Shown here: piece after piece, positions 63,570-64,000 of the stretch
How the letters are laid out: each line of letters begins with the position of its first letter
Numbering within the stretch: position 1 is the stretch's first letter
Assembly (NCBI GenBank): GCA_963795935.1
Contig: CAWCJO010000004.1
Location: forward strand, 1,522,900-1,586,899
Origin: JAICMB01 sp963795935
GTDB taxonomy: Bacteria; Acidobacteriota; Terriglobia; Bryobacterales; Bryobacteraceae
Direction of reading: 5' to 3'
Length of the DNA: 64,000 nucleotides
Made by a program: the position numbers and the translations under genes
The notes under the pieces: generated by a model
What the model was told of the DNA's origin: nothing
Seen by the model: the letters and a program-made list of their open reading frames with translations, nothing else
The model's database searches: none

Positions 63570-63944
63570 CCCCTTTTGTGGATCGTGCTCGGGTCATCTT
63601 CGACATCCACATCAACTTCGCCGACGCAGGTTTGCGGCCGTAAGTGGTTCAGCGGTGCGCCAAACCCTTCGAGCAATTTGACCTGGCTGAGTTCATCCAC
63701 CGCCATACAGCGCCAATTCGCCAGCGGCCCAGCGGCTCCAGTCCGCTCGCTCTCTCCGCCGTATTGGTAACACAGCACCCGGGATTGCTTCTTTCGATTC
63801 CAACCCAGGCGATGCGGGCACAACAGCCGATGGCGGCCTCGATAAGAGCGGCCATGGGCGTCTGGCCGTGACTGCGGTCCGAACCAGCGCATAGATATCC
63901 TCCACGGTCTGAATCTTCGCCTCGACAACGCCCATCCTCTCCAC
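63570..63944 (-). pseudogene. IS accessory gene, frameshifted
   Basis: The first 30 residues equal those of the intact copy (MERMGVVEAKIQTVEDIYAL), then the frame shifts; the rest is found in a second frame (LLCPHRLGWNRKKQSRVLCY, LRPQTCVGEVDVDVEDDP). It confirms that the accessory gene is a regular part of this IS. Confidence 0.7.
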
Positions 63945-64000
63945 CCTACCCGTTCATGGGCGGATCTTCAAGCAGGTCAATTGTTTATAACACAGTAGTA

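Larger units (their letters stand above)
62161..64000 (+). mobile_element. IS701-type insertion sequence, decayed second copy
   Basis: 1840 bp in the same orientation as the first copy and directly abutting it through the shared CTAG. Both ends keep TACTACTGTGTTATAAACAA and its complement; the right end coincides with the window end. The DNA is clearly related to the first copy but its transposase and accessory gene are both broken. Confidence 0.9.

Overview
The window is a GC-rich bacterial chromosome segment that looks like Acidobacteriota of the Solibacter/Bryobacter type. The indicators are a giant Ig-repeat protein with the Solibacter-type C-terminal domain (TIGR03437-like), an Oar-like TonB receptor, many Tat-tagged Gfo/Idh/MocA, TPP and TIM-barrel proteins, a PEP-CTERM protein, and GTGA/ATGA overlaps between operon genes. 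No rRNA, tRNA or CRISPR array was seen.

0-10 kb: dienelactone hydrolase, two GDP-mannose 4,6-dehydratase genes (the first frameshifted), a PEP-CTERM protein, a secreted protein, then an operon of an S41-family protein without catalytic residues, an FmdB-like zinc ribbon and two Gfo/Idh/MocA oxidoreductases. 10-24 kb: a TonB receptor/enolase-superfamily pair, then a tight minus-strand operon (YeiH-like exporter, sulfite-oxidase-like molybdoenzyme, cytochrome c fusion, sodium:solute symporter, gamma-glutamyltransferase, creatininase) divergent from a GntR/FCD regulator. 24-29 kb: two nearly identical DUF1326 genes in direct orientation bracket a small accessory island (a pair of membrane-anchored proteins, a toxin-antitoxin module with a broken toxin, a decayed AbiGi-like gene). 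28.7-35.5 kb: LarA-like protein, broken M24 peptidase, GH1-like glycosidase, RNase J, FAD-linked oxidase. 36-43 kb: a Tat-exported TPP enzyme with a c-type cytochrome, secreted proteins, a PIG-L deacetylase. 43-50.7 kb: a 2339-aa Ig-repeat protein with a 264-bp tandem array, and an outer-membrane barrel.

50.8-64 kb is rich in mobile elements. An element with about 51-bp inverted repeats keeps only the two ends of an ISNCY-type transposase; its catalytic core is replaced by a complete MMPL/RND transporter gene and a scrap of an M19 dipeptidase. Next come a pseudo-caspase/FGE fusion and an anti-sigma-like protein. A second inverted-repeat-bounded block (57.55-60.14 kb) has no transposase and holds a TIM-barrel gene and decayed fragments. 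Two IS701-type copies then lie head-to-tail sharing one CTAG target site; the first is intact, the second decayed.

Several genes are split by single-base frame changes (gmd, the first Gfo/Idh/MocA, yeiH, the M24 peptidase, the anti-sigma protein). Nearly all look like one extra base, so consensus errors in the assembly compete with true gene decay. All family names come from motif recognition by eye; no database search was run.
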